The notes: generated by a model not told the origin, from the letters alone. DNA of 35,369 nucleotides from Nakamurella sp. (GCA_017882715.1 JADGOY010000020.1:1-35369); one strand, 5' to 3'; positions 16,240 to 27,848 are shown, counted from the first letter of the stretch. Made by a program: numbers and translations.

Positions 16240-17311
16240 CGCGCTCGCAGCCCACCGATCACGAAATACGGCTGGCACTCGGGCTGGGCGGCCAGTGTCG
16301 GCCCGGGCACCACGACATGCGACTGGGACAGCGCTACGGCCAGCTTCCAGCCGGGCCAGCGGGGCGCCGATACAGAACGGCACGCCGCCACCGAAACCGA
16401 TGTGGGTGCTCTCGCCCCTGGAGACATCGAGGCGATCCGGATCCGGGAACCGGGCAGGATCGCCGTTGGCCGCGCCGAACAGCATGCCGATCCGATCGCC
16501 GACCCCGAACTCGCGTCCGCCGATCGTCACGCCGTCCTCGAGTACCCATCGCTCGAACATCTGCAAACGCGGATCCCAGCGGAGCATCTCGTCGACGGCG
16601 GTGGCCGGTTCCACCTCATCGCCCTCATCGCCGACGATGGACAGCCACTGGTCGGGGTGAGTGAGCAGCGCCCGCATCACGATGCCCAGCGTATTGACCG
16701 TCGCCTCGTGTCCGGCGTTGAGCAAAACGATGACGGTGCAGACGATCTCATCCTCGTTGAGCCGATCACCGGCATCGGCGACCTCGATGAGGTCGGTGAT
16801 CAGGTCGGCCGCGGGTCGCGCCCGACGTATGCCGATGAGCTCTCGCACATAGCCGATGAACTCCTCCGCGGCGTTCTCGCGGCCCGCTGCTCGCCGTCGC
16901 TGCTGCGAAGCTCGTACATCTTGACGATTGCGTGCGACCAGCCCGGCAGCCGCGGCCCGTCCGGCACCGGCACGCCGAGCAGGCGGCGGATCACCGCGAC
17001 CGAGTAGGGCTGGGCGTATGCGGAGATCAGATCGAACCCGTCACCGGGGACGAGCGGAAGCAGCGTGGTCCGGGACAGCTGCTGGATCGTCGGTCGCAGG
17101 GCGGTGACCGAACGTGCGGTGAACAACTCCGTCACCAGTCGCCGGATCCTGGTGTGGTCCGGTGGCTCCAGGTTGAGCAGCGACCAACGTGCGGACTCCG
17201 ACCACCGCGGCCAGCGGTCGTCCGGCTCGGGCCGGCCGGACTCGGCAGCGGTATACCGGTGCCGAACCGCTCGGCCCAACAGCCGATCTCGTAACGCGGC
17301 GTGGACTCCGC
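16240..17311 (-). pseudogene. Cytochrome P450, N-terminus lost and frameshifted
   Basis: Reading leftward: GVHAALRDRLLGRAV (B-helix region) begins one base before the ligA stop, so the first 45-60 residues are missing. Then come LLNLEPPDHTRIRRLVTELF, LISAYAQPYSVAVIRRLLGV and a frameshift near 16885. After it come FIGYVRELIGI, LLNAGHEATVN (I-helix, with the usual acid-alcohol pair as E-A-T), VDEMLRWDPRLQMF (ExxR-type region altered) and the heme loop GFGGGVPFCIGAPLARLE with its Cys ligand. A second frameshift near 16350 precedes PECQPYFVIGGLRA. Not a functional P450. The substrate cannot be guessed. Confidence 0.9.
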
Positions 17312-19612
<2,301 letters not shown>

Positions 19613-19849
19613 CTAGAACCGGCCACCGACAACGACGGTGCGCGCGGTTGTCCGGGGAACACGCCGCCTCGCCAGGACTTCGCGGGCGGTCGACGAATCG
19701 GACGCGTTCAATCGCCGGTCCGATGCTGCCGGGCCGCGTGCGAGAGGCGACCGAACGCGATGTGGACGAGGTCGCCCACCTCGATGCCGACCTCGGCCCG
19801 CAGCGCGCCGCGTTGCTGAGTTCACCGGCCCGGATGGCAGGCTCTGTGG

Positions 19850-20257
19850 ATGCCGCTGGATCCGCACGACCTGCCGGCGCCGGTGCTGGCCTTCCTCACC
19901 GACCGCCACCTGTCGTCGCTGACCACATTGCGCCGGGACGGATCGCCGCATGTGGTGCCGGTCGGCTTCACCTTCGACCGGGAAAAGGCGGTCGTGCGGG
20001 TGATCACCAGCGACGGATCGGTGAAGGTCCGCAACGCCGAGCGATCGGGGCCTCACGGGCGGGCGGGGCGGGCGGCTGTGTGCCAGCTCGACGGGCGGCG
20101 CTGGATCACGCTGGAGGGACCCTGCCGGATCAGCCGGGTCCGCGAGGACATCACCGATGCCGAGCGGCGGTACGCGCGGCGCTACCGCACGCCGCGGGTC
20201 AACCCGCGCCGGGTGGTCTTGCTGATCGCGGTCGACCGGGTCTTGGGACACGCCTGA
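19850..20257 (+). CDS. PPOX-class (F420/flavin-binding) family protein
   Basis: 135 residues with a split beta-barrel of the pyridoxamine-5'-phosphate-oxidase-like class: FLTDRHLSSLTTLRRDGSPH, VVPVGFTFDREKAVV, KVRNAERSG, AVCQLDGRRWITLEGPCRI and a C-terminal helix (DAERRYARRY). In actinobacteria most such small proteins are F420-dependent reductases or biliverdin-reductase-like; which cofactor is used here is not readable. ATG 19850 follows CAGGCT by 6 nt with no Shine-Dalgarno. The 246 bp before it (19604-19849) hold the promoter of this gene and that of ligA and no other gene that I can support. Confidence 0.87.
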   Translation: MPLDPHDLPAPVLAFLTDRHLSSLTTLRRDGSPHVVPVGFTFDREKAVVRVITSDGSVKVRNAERSGPHGRAGRAAVCQLDGRRWITLEGPCRISRVREDITDAERRYARRYRTPRVNPRRVVLLIAVDRVLGHA

Positions 20258-20263
20258 CAGAGC

Positions 20264-20418
20264 TCAGCCGAACGAAACCCCGGGCAGCCTCGTCAGCACG
20301 ATGCACGTCCCCACCGAAGAATGCCCGACGGCGTTCGGCCGCTCGGCCAACAAGGCGACAGCGTCGGAGTGCCGCTCGTGCCAGGGAGCAAAGCCGCGAC
20401 GATGACGCCCGAATCAAC
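20264..20418 (-). pseudogene. VapC-type PIN toxin remnant
   Basis: The minus strand reads VDSGVIVAALL (first conserved Asp with VIVAALL), then in a shifted frame WHERHSDAVALLAERPNA, VGHSS, CIVLTRLPG and a TGA at 20266-20264. WHERH and VLTRLP are typical of one VapC group. Start codon and the C-terminal half with the other acidic residues are missing. It lies just left of a VapB remnant in the order expected for a vapBC operon. Confidence 0.8.
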
Positions 20419-20454
20419 GCATCGGCCTGCCGCCCGCCATCATCTCCGCACGGA

Positions 20455-20536
20455 CTCCAGGACGTCACGGACCGCAGGGCATCACGGACGGCCTTCGGCA
20501 CGATGAGGCGGCTGCCGCGTCGATGGTCGTCTTCAT
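20455..20536 (-). pseudogene. AbrB/VapB-type antitoxin remnant
   Basis: ATG 20536 opens MKTTIDA, followed after a one-base shift by GSRLIVPKAVRDALR. This is the SpoVT/AbrB swapped-hairpin DNA-binding motif found at the start of VapB antitoxins (MKTTIDAxGRLVVPKxLRDAL). The sequence then decays. With the PIN remnant at 20264-20418 it makes a dead vapBC pair between the PPOX gene and the MetE-like gene. Confidence 0.82.
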
Positions 20537-20598
20537 GGCAGAAGAAATGCCGCCGGGAAAATTGCCTGCGAAAATCGCGGGTCAGATGCGGCCGGGAA

Positions 20599-21714
20599 TC
20601 ACCAGCCCTCGGGTAGGTCCTGGAACGCCCGCGCCAGCTCACGGCAGATCTGCATCGCACGGATCGACCAGTCGCTCGTCGCGCCGGCGAGCCCGCAGGT
20701 GGGCGTCGGCACGACCACCTCGGCCAGCCGGGATCGGTTGAACCCCAGCCGATCCCAGGTCTGCAGCACAGGCTGCGCCCAGGACTCGAGCGGCGTCCGC
20801 GGGCCCGACGTGGCACCCGATAACCCGGAGACCGTGCCCGCCAGCAACACCGCGCCGGATTCGATCGCCTCACCGATCGGATCCAACCGGGCGGCAGCGC
20901 TGCCGACGGTGGTCAGATCCAGCGACAACGCATCGAAACCGGCCGCTCGCAGCAAGCCGAGCGGCGCCGCCGGATGACAGCAATGCGCGATCGTCGGGTG
21001 CCCGGACAGCGTCTCGGTCAGCACTGTCAGCACCTCGGCGGCGCGCGTCCCGGCGACCGCCCGCACCGTGCCGAAACCGCTGGCAGTCGGCAGGTTCCCG
21101 GTCAGCACCGAGGGCAGCAGCGGTTCGTCGACCTGCACCACGATGCCGGCGCCGGGCAGCCTCCCGGACAGCTCCTCGACGTGCGCGAGCACGCCCTCGG
21201 CCAGCGACACCGACAGATCGTCCACCGCACCGGTGTCCGTCAGCGCGCGGTGCCCGTTGGGTAGCTCGAGCATCGCGGCCAACGTCCATGGCCCGCACAC
21301 CTGGGTCTTGACCGACTCCGCGCCGTCGAAGTGCTGCTGCGCGGCGTCGAGGTCCCAGAGCAGGAAGTCATTGGCGCGCTGGATGTCCCGCCCCGGGCGT
21401 CGCGAAATACGCCAACCCGACGGCACCACCTCGCTGTAGATCTCCACCAACAGCGCCGCCGTGCGGCCGACCATGTCGGCGCCGACGCCGCGGTCGGGCA
21501 ACTCGACCAGGTGCGGCAGTTCCGGCAGTTCGCCGGCAACGGTCCGCGCTGCCTCGTGGGCCGAAACACCCGGCAGCGAACCGATTCCGGTCGCCGCACC
21601 GGCATGCCAGGCACGCCGGATCGGCGCGCCAGAGGCTGTTCCGGCAACGCCGTCGTCCCTAGGGCCGGTCTGCAGACCGGTTGCGGCAACATCTCTCTCG
21701 CGTGGGTCGCCCAT
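20599..21714 (-). CDS. MetE-like (cobalamin-independent methionine synthase C-terminal) protein
   Basis: 371 residues from ATG 21714. It has one TIM barrel like the C-terminal half of MetE. ATGIGSLPG is the start motif. KTQVCGPWTLAAML and VQVDEPLLPSVL follow. Zinc-ligand positions are met by His and Cys in IAHCCHP and by Cys in VPTPTCGLAGAT; the Glu ligand position is less clear. It lacks the folate-binding half, so it cannot be plain MetE; the methyl donor is unknown. The start overlaps the mnmA stop by one base (TGATG), so its translation is coupled. M. tuberculosis has the like gene Rv3015c in this neighbourhood. Confidence 0.85.
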   Translation of the reverse strand: MGDPRERDVAATGLQTGPRDDGVAGTASGAPIRRAWHAGAATGIGSLPGVSAHEAARTVAGELPELPHLVELPDRGVGADMVGRTAALLVEIYSEVVPSGWRISRRPGRDIQRANDFLLWDLDAAQQHFDGAESVKTQVCGPWTLAAMLELPNGHRALTDTGAVDDLSVSLAEGVLAHVEELSGRLPGAGIVVQVDEPLLPSVLTGNLPTASGFGTVRAVAGTRAAEVLTVLTETLSGHPTIAHCCHPAAPLGLLRAAGFDALSLDLTTVGSAAARLDPIGEAIESGAVLLAGTVSGLSGATSGPRTPLESWAQPVLQTWDRLGFNRSRLAEVVVPTPTCGLAGATSDWSIRAMQICRELARAFQDLPEGW

Positions 21715-22784
21715 CAGCCGGCCCGGATGATGGTGCCGGCGCCGATCACGAAGCGGTCGCCCGGGTCGTACAGCACGACCGTCTGGCCGGGCGCCACTCC
21801 GCGTATCGGCGCGTCCAGGGTGAGCCTGACGCATTCGTCGACCAGATCGGCCGACGCGCGGACAGTGCCGCCATGCGCCCGTAGCTGGGCGACGGTTCGC
21901 AGCGGGAAGGCCGGCGACTCACCGCCGGAGAAAACCACCCGGTCCGCGGTGATGACCGTGACGTCCAGGCCGGACGCGGGACCGACGATCACGGTGCCGG
22001 AGACAGGTTCGATGCCCAGGACGTAACGCGGCCGGCCGTCGGGCGCCGGCCGACCGAGGTGCAAACCCTTGCGCTGCCCCACCGTGTACGCGAAGAACCC
22101 GTCATGCTCGCCGAGGACCTCACCGGTCAACGCGTCGACGACCGAACCCTGACGGGCGCCAAGCTTGTCGACCAGATAGCCGTGCGTGTCGCCCTCCGGA
22201 ATGAAGCAGATGTCGTACGAATCCGGCTTGGCCGCCACAGCGAAGCCGCGGCGAGCGGCATCGGCCCTGACCTGCTGCTTGGTCATCTCGCCGAGCGGAA
22301 ACATGCTGTGCGCCAACTGGTCCGCGGTCAGCACAGCCAGCACGTACGACTGGTCCTTGGCCGCGTCCACCGAACGGTGCAGCACCCCGTCCCGCAACCG
22401 CACATGATGCCCGGTGGCCACCGCGTCGAATCCCAGCGCGATCGCCCGATCCAGCAACGCCGCGAACTTGATGTTCTCGTTGCAGCGCAGACACGGATTG
22501 GGAGTGCGCCCGGCGGCGTACTCCGCCAGGAAATCGGCGACCACGTCCTCGGCGAATTCGTTGCTGAAATCCCAGACGTAGTAGGGAATCTCCAACAGGT
22601 CGCAGACCCGACGGGCGTCGAAGGCGTCCTCGACGGTGCAGCAACCGCGGGAGCCGGTGCGCAACGTCCCCGGGCTGCGGGACAGCGCCATGTGCACGCC
22701 CGTCACCTCGTGGCCGGCGTCGACCGCCATAGCCGCCGCCACCGCAGAATCGACTCCGCCGCTCATCGCGGCCAGCACGCGCAT
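21714..22784 (-). CDS. mnmA: tRNA-specific 2-thiouridylase
   Basis: 356 residues, the family's usual size. MnmA adenylates and thiolates U34 in tRNAs for Lys, Glu and Gln. The ATP-pyrophosphatase P-loop is [14 protein letters not shown] (5-18). The two working cysteines are Cys101 in [12 protein letters not shown] and Cys193 in [17 protein letters not shown] and [10 protein letters not shown] are also standard, and the C-terminal beta-barrel is complete. ATG 22784 follows TACGGT by 7 nt; longer upstream starts are not protein-like. Sulfur would come from the cysteine desulfurase encoded 64 nt upstream on the same strand. Confidence 0.96.
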   Translation of the reverse strand: MRVLAAMSGGVDSAVAAAMAVDAGHEVTGVHMALSRSPGTLRTGSRGCCTVEDAFDARRVCDLLEIPYYVWDFSNEFAEDVVADFLAEYAAGRTPNPCLRCNENIKFAALLDRAIALGFDAVATGHHVRLRDGVLHRSVDAAKDQSYVLAVLTADQLAHSMFPLGEMTKQQVRADAARRGFAVAAKPDSYDICFIPEGDTHGYLVDKLGARQGSVVDALTGEVLGEHDGFFAYTVGQRKGLHLGRPAPDGRPRYVLGIEPVSGTVIVGPASGLDVTVITADRVVFSGGESPAFPLRTVAQLRAHGGTVRASADLVDECVRLTLDAPIRGVAPGQTVVLYDPGDRFVIGAGTIIRAG

Positions 22785-22848
22785 CAGGACGACCGTAGCG
22801 TCGGATACGGGTGTCCAGCGGCGAATCTGGCACCGGTCACAGCCGTGA

Positions 22849-24051
22849 TCACCGCCGCCGGGTTCCGGCCAGCGCTGCGCGACGGGCTCGTTCGACAACC
22901 GGGGTGATCGCCTCGGCCACGGCCAGCACGTCCGCGCTCGTCGAGGTGTGACCGAAGCTGAAACGCAGCGCGCCGCGGGCGGAGCGCACGTCCAGCCCCA
23001 TCGCGAGCAACACGTGCGACGGTCGAGGCACACCCGCGTTGCACGCCGATCCCGTGGAGCATTCGATGCCCCTGGCGTCCAGCAGCATCAGCAGTGCATC
23101 GGCCTCGCAGCCGGGGAATCGCAGATGCGCGTTGCCCGGCAGGCGCGATGGCCCGCCGTCGACCAGCGACTGGCCGGGATCACCGGAGATCACCACGTCC
23201 GGTATCCGGTTGGTGACGGCGGAGATCAGCTGATCGCGCAGCCTCGCGAGCATGGCGGCGCGCTCCTCGCGATGGCCGACCGCATCTCGAACCGCCACCG
23301 CCAAGCCCACGATGCCTGCGACGTCCAGGGTGCCGGACCGGACCCCACGCTCCTGGCCACCACCGTGCACGAGCGGGACCAGCGCGATCTCCCGGCGGAG
23401 CAGCAGCACTCCGACGCCGGTGGGGCCACCGATCTTGTGCCCGGTCACGGTGAGCGCGTCAGCCCCGCAGCGGCCGAAGTCGACGGGCAGCTGACCCAAC
23501 GCCTGCACGGCGTCGGAATGGAACGGGATGCCGTGTGCGTGCGCGACGTCGGCGAGTTCGCGGACGGGATTGACGGTGCCCACCTCGTTGTTCGCCCACA
23601 TCACCGAAACCAGCGCGACGTCGGTGGGGTCCTCCGCGATGGCCGCGGCGAGGGTGTCGGCGTGCACCCGGCCGAAGTCGTCGACCTCGAGCCAGGTCAC
23701 TCTCGCTCCCTCGGACGTCACCAGGTTCTCGACGACGTCGAGCACCGCGTGATGCTCCAGGGCCGCGGCGAGTATCCGGCGCCTGCGCGGGTCGGCGGCC
23801 CGCCTGGCCCGGAAGATCCCGGCGACCGCAAGGTTGTCGGACTCCGTGCCTCCAGAGGTGAACAGCACCTCGCTCGGCCGCGCACCCAGCGACTCGGCGA
23901 TGGTCTCCCGGGACTCCTCCACCCGGCGGCGAGCCGCGCGGCCGGAGGTGTGCAGCGACGAGGCGTTGCCGGTCTTCGACAGTGCTTCGGATACCGCAGC
24001 GACCACCTCCGGCAGAACCGGGGTGGTAGCGGCGTGATCGAGATACGTCAT
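22849..24051 (-). CDS. iscS: Cysteine desulfurase
   Basis: 400 residues of a class-V PLP aminotransferase that takes sulfur from cysteine. It starts with the conserved [17 protein letters not shown] binds phosphate, LEHHAVLD stacks on [13 protein letters not shown] and SDAVQALGQ follow, and the Schiff-base lysine is Lys206 in [12 protein letters not shown]. The catalytic Cys337 sits in [11 protein letters not shown], a loop of the IscS/NifS type. ATG 24051 follows TACCCT by 8 nt; an in-frame start at 24090 adds only 13 unlikely residues. Location before mnmA suggests it feeds tRNA thiolation, and possibly Fe-S assembly. Confidence 0.95.
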   Translation of the reverse strand: MTYLDHAATTPVLPEVVAAVSEALSKTGNASSLHTSGRAARRRVEESRETIAESLGARPSEVLFTSGGTESDNLAVAGIFRARRAADPRRRRILAAALEHHAVLDVVENLVTSEGARVTWLEVDDFGRVHADTLAAAIAEDPTDVALVSVMWANNEVGTVNPVRELADVAHAHGIPFHSDAVQALGQLPVDFGRCGADALTVTGHKIGGPTGVGVLLLRREIALVPLVHGGGQERGVRSGTLDVAGIVGLAVAVRDAVGHREERAAMLARLRDQLISAVTNRIPDVVISGDPGQSLVDGGPSRLPGNAHLRFPGCEADALLMLLDARGIECSTGSACNAGVPRPSHVLLAMGLDVRSARGALRFSFGHTSTSADVLAVAEAITPVVERARRAALAGTRRR

Positions 24052-24290
24052 CGGCGTCCAGGGTAGGCCGTTTGGTTGTCGTGTCGTCATTCGGCAGCCA
24101 GGATCTGTCGGCGGTCGGGGCCTTCGGGGAGAATTCGGACTTCCGGCCAGGCCCAGAACGACCTCACACTCCGTCGATCAAGACAAACATGCCGTAATCG
24201 CCCCGTTGGCGTTGCCGACCAGGCGATCATGATCCACGCTGACGAACGACGACCGCGACGATGCGGCCGCGACACGAGGGGACGCACACC

Positions 24291-24515
24291 ATGGCTATTT
24301 CGGTCAATCTGGACAAGGCGCTGGACAAGGCCTACGAGAACTCCACGCTGGAGCAGATCCTGGCCGCGCCGCCGTCGGCGCTCGCCGGGCTCACCGAGGC
24401 CCATGACAAGGCACTGGCCGAAGGCCTGAACATCAAGACCATCCGGGATCTCGGCTCGAACAAGTACTTCGCCGTCGCCGGCGTGCTGGTGGCACTGTCC
24501 GGCAAGACCGGCTGA
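24291..24515 (+). CDS. Small conserved protein, helix-hairpin-helix-like
   Basis: 74 residues from ATG 24291 with GAGGGG 10 nt upstream; an in-frame ATG at 24261 is less likely. Four short helices are implied: SVNLDKALDKAYE, TLEQILAAPPSALAGLTEAH, DKALAEGLNIKTIRDLG and KYFAVAGVLVALSG. The pattern LAGLTEAHDKALAEGLNIKTIRDL resembles helix-hairpin-helix modules that bind DNA or proteins. I recall like small proteins in other actinobacteria but know no function. Low charge bias and a clear start make it a real gene. It is monocistronic between iscS and a decayed region. Confidence 0.75.
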   Translation: MAISVNLDKALDKAYENSTLEQILAAPPSALAGLTEAHDKALAEGLNIKTIRDLGSNKYFAVAGVLVALSGKTG

Positions 24516-24734
24516 CCGCACACCCGTCGGCGCAGTCCACTGTCCGCGGGGTCGACCTGCGGACCGCCGAGCGGTCGGCCGGCGCGGTGCACGACCGCGA
24601 CCACTTCGGCGTGACGGCACGACGTCGCACCGGAGTGGTCGGGTGGTCGTCGTCGCGCGGCGCGCCGCGCTCAGGCGACCCTGGGCGCGCGTGCGGTCCG
24701 AGACCGGGTGGCCTCCGGCGACCGGCGCAGGAAT

Positions 24735-24975
24735 CACCGGGTGCCAGCTGACGTCAGCGGCCGGACCGCCGGTCTGCGTCGGCCGCACGCCGAGGACGCG
24801 CAACACGAGCCGGGGACGCCCACTGCATCCCACGGCTGCAGTGGCGCCGGCGGCTGTGTTCGGGTCCAGAGGTGTCGCCTTCGCCAGCGCCGCGCCGACC
24901 AGGGCAGCACCGGCCACGAACAGGAGACGACCGGCACCCGACGCCGCCGTCGTCTCCGGTCCCGGCAACTGCTCA
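24735..24975 (-). pseudogene. PlsC-type acyltransferase, N-terminal remnant
   Basis: Just below the N-acyltransferase-like stop the minus strand gives a hydrophobic helix (RLLFVAGAALVGAALAKATP) and then LVLRVLGVRPTQTGGPAADV. That is how 1-acylglycerol-phosphate acyltransferases begin, right before the catalytic NHxSxxD block. Here the block is missing and the frame runs into unrelated Arg-rich sequence. The M. tuberculosis counterpart position holds Rv3026c, such an acyltransferase, between iscS and Rv3027c. The rest of 24516-24734 shows no gene; one weak hairpin (GTCCGC/GCGGAC, near 24541-24563) follows the small gene. Confidence 0.55.
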
Positions 24976-25830
24976 GCGCACGCCGCGCCGCGGCCCTCCT
25001 CGCGGACTGCCTGGCTCATCTCGGCCACCCACGCCCAGGAAACGTCGCAAGTAGCGGCGATCCGCGCCCTGCAGATCGAGCAGGACGAGAAACTCTGCTG
25101 TGCAGTACATCTCGTTGGCGGCGGGAGGACCGCAGATCGTCGCGCCCCACCGCAGACAGCCAGGCAGCATCGGCGGGACGACCGGGGCGTCGGCGCGCTG
25201 AACGCCACCGATCGGCACCGGGATCCGCGCCCGGCATCGCCGCTCCGCGGGCGCCAGGTGCCGTTGGCGCACAAGGTCCCAGAATGCGGCGGCGTTGGAA
25301 CCGCCGTCCCTCAGGTCAACCGGAGCGCAGCCGATCGCGTACCGGTACCCCGTGAGGTGCAGGTACCTGGCAACCCCGCCCCACAGCAGCGAGGCCGCGG
25401 TGCCCGTGCGGTGGTCGGCATGCACGCACGCCCCGCCGACCTCGACGGTCGAATCGAGCAGGCTCTCCAGCGGCATGAGACCGAAAATGCGGTTGGCACC
25501 CAGTCCGGCGCCCCGGGGCGCCGCGTCGTTGCGGTGCGGCGGCAGCAGACGGATGGTGGCGACGGCGGTCTTCCGTTCGCCGACGCGCACGGGTGACCGG
25601 ACGTTGCCGCAATACCAGACGATCAGGTGATCGCACCGGTCATCGACATCGTCACGGTCATTGCCTGCGGGATCGGTGGTGGTTCCATAGTTTTCATCGG
25701 CGAAGACGCCGTCTCGCAGCACTCGGGCAGCGCGGACCTCGTCGGCGCTGGTGGCCAGGCTGAGCCGGTAGCCACGGGTGTCGGGTCGATGCGAATCCGG
25801 TGCATCGATGAGCCACTCGGTTGCCGTCAC
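24973..25830 (-). CDS. N-acyl amino acid synthase/GNAT-like protein (Rv3027c-like)
   Basis: About 285 residues from GTG 25830; an earlier start at 25920 is possible. It has a GNAT-type fold as in OlsB/PEP-CTERM-associated N-acyl amino acid synthases. YRLSLATSADEVRAARVLRD is the first strand and helix, TAVATIRLLPP the central strand, and STVEVGGACVHADHRTGTAASLLW the acyl-CoA-binding part. YAIGCAPVDLRDGG follows. It probably acylates an amino group with an acyl chain on ACP or CoA, perhaps for a lipid. In M. tuberculosis this gene neighbours an acyltransferase, here a remnant. GACACT lies 7 nt before the GTG. Confidence 0.72.
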   Translation of the reverse strand: MTATEWLIDAPDSHRPDTRGYRLSLATSADEVRAARVLRDGVFADENYGTTTDPAGNDRDDVDDRCDHLIVWYCGNVRSPVRVGERKTAVATIRLLPPHRNDAAPRGAGLGANRIFGLMPLESLLDSTVEVGGACVHADHRTGTAASLLWGGVARYLHLTGYRYAIGCAPVDLRDGGSNAAAFWDLVRQRHLAPAERRCRARIPVPIGGVQRADAPVVPPMLPGCLRWGATICGPPAANEMYCTAEFLVLLDLQGADRRYLRRFLGVGGRDEPGSPRGGPRRGVR

Positions 25831-26000
25831 GAACCACAGTGTCGGCGGCCCAGACGTAGCTGCGCCGACCGCCGGGTGGACGGCGGGTGACGATGATGTG
25901 AAGCTCTCCCGGCTCGACACCGGTCAGGCCGCAGCGCACAGCGACCGCAACCGGGCCGTCGAGGCGCCCACCCCGACGGCCCGGCCCGGTGCTGCCGCGA

Positions 26001-26966
26001 TCAGCTCTTACGGGCCTTGACCGCCCCGGTCAGCAGCGGCGCGACGGTGAACAGATCGCCCACCACACCGAAGTCGGCGATCTCGAAGATCGGGGCCTCG
26101 CTGTCCTTGTTCACCGCGATGATCGTCTTCGAGGTCTGCATGCCGGCCCGGTGCTGGATTGCCCCGGAGATGCCGAGTGCGATGTACACCTGCGGCGAGA
26201 CCGTCGTGCCGGTCTGGCCGACCTGGAACTGCGGCGGGTAGTACCCCGAGTCGACGGCGGCCCTGGACGCCCCGACCGCGCCACCGAGCGAATCGGCCAG
26301 CTCCTCGACGACATGGAAGTTGTCGGCGGAACCGACGCCGCGGCCACCGGAGACGACGACCGAGGCGGCGCCGAGTTCGGGGCGATCACCGATGGGCTCA
26401 GGATGATCGGCGATCACCGTGGCCGAGATCGCCGGATCGATGGTGATCTGCACCGGCACGACCTGCGGGCTCGCAGCGGTCGGCGCGGCCTCGACGGCGT
26501 TCGGGCGGATGGAAATGATCGGTACGCCAGTGGTGACCCTGTAACGGACGGTGTACTCGCCACCGAAGACGGACTGGGTGGCCACCACCTCACCGTCGAT
26601 GGACTCGACGTCGACCGCGTCGGCCAACAGCCCGGAGTTCAACCGGACCGCCAGCCGCCCGGAGATCTCCCTGCCGTCCACGGTGGCAGGCACCAGTATC
26701 GCGGCCGGGGTGGCCGCGGCGGCGGCCGCGGCGAGACCCGCGACCTGCGGGGTGATCAGGAAACCGGCGGCATCGTCGGATTCGGCCGCGTAGACGATCG
26801 CGGCGCCCAGCGCGCCCAGCTCGGCCGCCAACGATTCGACGGTGCCGGGTTTGCCGACGACGACTGCAGCGGGGGTACCCAGCCGGGCCGCGGCAGTCAG
26901 CAGTTCGGCGGTGACCTTGCGGACCACGCCGTCGTGATGATCGACCAGAACGAGGACTTCAGCCAT
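26001..26966 (-). CDS. etfA: Electron transfer flavoprotein alpha subunit
   Basis: 321 residues. EtfA holds FAD and hands electrons from acyl-CoA dehydrogenases to the respiratory chain. The C-terminal FAD domain is clear: [11 protein letters not shown] (about 206-216), [20 protein letters not shown] (about 234-253), [20 protein letters not shown] and [20 protein letters not shown]. The N-terminal domain ([12 protein letters not shown] ...) pairs with EtfB. ATG with GGAGAAATCACC before it: GGAG is 8 nt upstream. It lies 21 nt below etfB in one operon. Likely partners are the acyl-CoA dehydrogenases encoded at 30-33 kb. Confidence 0.97.
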   Translation of the reverse strand: MAEVLVLVDHHDGVVRKVTAELLTAAARLGTPAAVVVGKPGTVESLAAELGALGAAIVYAAESDDAAGFLITPQVAGLAAAAAAATPAAILVPATVDGREISGRLAVRLNSGLLADAVDVESIDGEVVATQSVFGGEYTVRYRVTTGVPIISIRPNAVEAAPTAASPQVVPVQITIDPAISATVIADHPEPIGDRPELGAASVVVSGGRGVGSADNFHVVEELADSLGGAVGASRAAVDSGYYPPQFQVGQTGTTVSPQVYIALGISGAIQHRAGMQTSKTIIAVNKDSEAPIFEIADFGVVGDLFTVAPLLTGAVKARKS

Positions 26967-26987
26967 GGTGATTTCTCCTTCCCAGTC

Positions 26988-27767
26988 TCAGATGAGCCGT
27001 GCGGCGGCGAGGAATTCGGCGACCTTGGTGCCCCCGGAGCCGTCGTCGGCAACTTTCTCGCCGGCGGTCCGCGGCGGGCGCGCGGCCCCGTCGAGGACCT
27101 GGCTGGCCGCGTTCGCAAGGCCGGTAGTGCTCGGATCAAGCCCGAGATCACCGATGCCCAGGGTGCTGACGGGCTTCTTCTTGGCCGCCATGATGCCCTT
27201 GAAGTTCGGATAACGTGGCTCGTTGATCTTCTCGATGACCGAGACCACCGCGGGCAGCGACGCGGTGACCTCGCTGTAGCCGCCGTCGTGCACCCTCTCG
27301 GCGCGTAGCGTCGTGCCGTCGATCTCCAGCGTGCGCACCGACGTCACCTGCGGCAGGCCAAGCCGCTCGGCGAGCATGGACGGCACCGATCCGGTGCGTC
27401 CGTCGGTGGACTCGTTACCGGCGATCACCAGGTCGACGGACAGCGTCCGGATGGCGGCGGCCAGCGCAGCGGAGGTCTGCAGGGCATCGGAACCGGCCAG
27501 GCCGTCGTCGAGCACGTGCACAGCCTTGTGCGCGCCCATCGCCAGGGCCTTGCGGAGCGTCTCGGTGGCGCGATCGGGGCCCATCGTCACGACGGTCACC
27601 TCGCCGCCCTTGGCCTCGGTCAGCTGCAGGGCGGTTTCCACGCCTCGCGAGTCGATCTCGTCGAGGACGGCGTCGGCCGCATCGCGATCCAACGTCCAGT
27701 CCTGCTCCCGTAGCTTGCGCTCCGAGTAGGTGTCGGGCACCTGCTTGATCAAAACGGCAATGTCCAT
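26988..27767 (-). CDS. etfB: Electron transfer flavoprotein beta subunit
   Basis: 259 residues from ATG 27767 (MDIAVLIKQVPDTY), with GGAGG about 10 nt upstream. An in-frame start at 27800 is less likely. EtfB binds AMP and contacts the dehydrogenase. Characteristic are DEIDSRGVETALQL, VVTMGPDRATETLRKALAMG, DLVIAGNESTDGRTGSVP and the recognition-loop region LPAVVSVIEKINEPRYPNFK, here quoted in separate parts. First gene of etfBA. A 22-bp palindrome 82 bp upstream (27849-27870) is a probable repressor site. Confidence 0.96.
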   Translation of the reverse strand: MDIAVLIKQVPDTYSERKLREQDWTLDRDAADAVLDEIDSRGVETALQLTEAKGGEVTVVTMGPDRATETLRKALAMGAHKAVHVLDDGLAGSDALQTSAALAAAIRTLSVDLVIAGNESTDGRTGSVPSMLAERLGLPQVTSVRTLEIDGTTLRAERVHDGGYSEVTASLPAVVSVIEKINEPRYPNFKGIMAAKKKPVSTLGIGDLGLDPSTTGLANAASQVLDGAARPPRTAGEKVADDGSGGTKVAEFLAAARLI

Positions 27768-27848
27768 CCGTGATCGACCTCCCACGATACGTTTGTGCAT
27801 CTGCTGTGTGGCCCATCATGCCCGGCGTGGCCAGCGGCTGAGACCCGA

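Noticed and set aside
24516-25300. Plus-strand frames around 24643-25596
   Set aside because: Antisense to the N-acyltransferase-like gene and its remnant neighbour; no family motif.
25694-25939. 81-codon minus-strand frame between etfA and the N-acyltransferase-like gene
   Set aside because: The first 30 residues look mildly protein-like, but the frame overlaps the next gene out of frame and no motif supports it.
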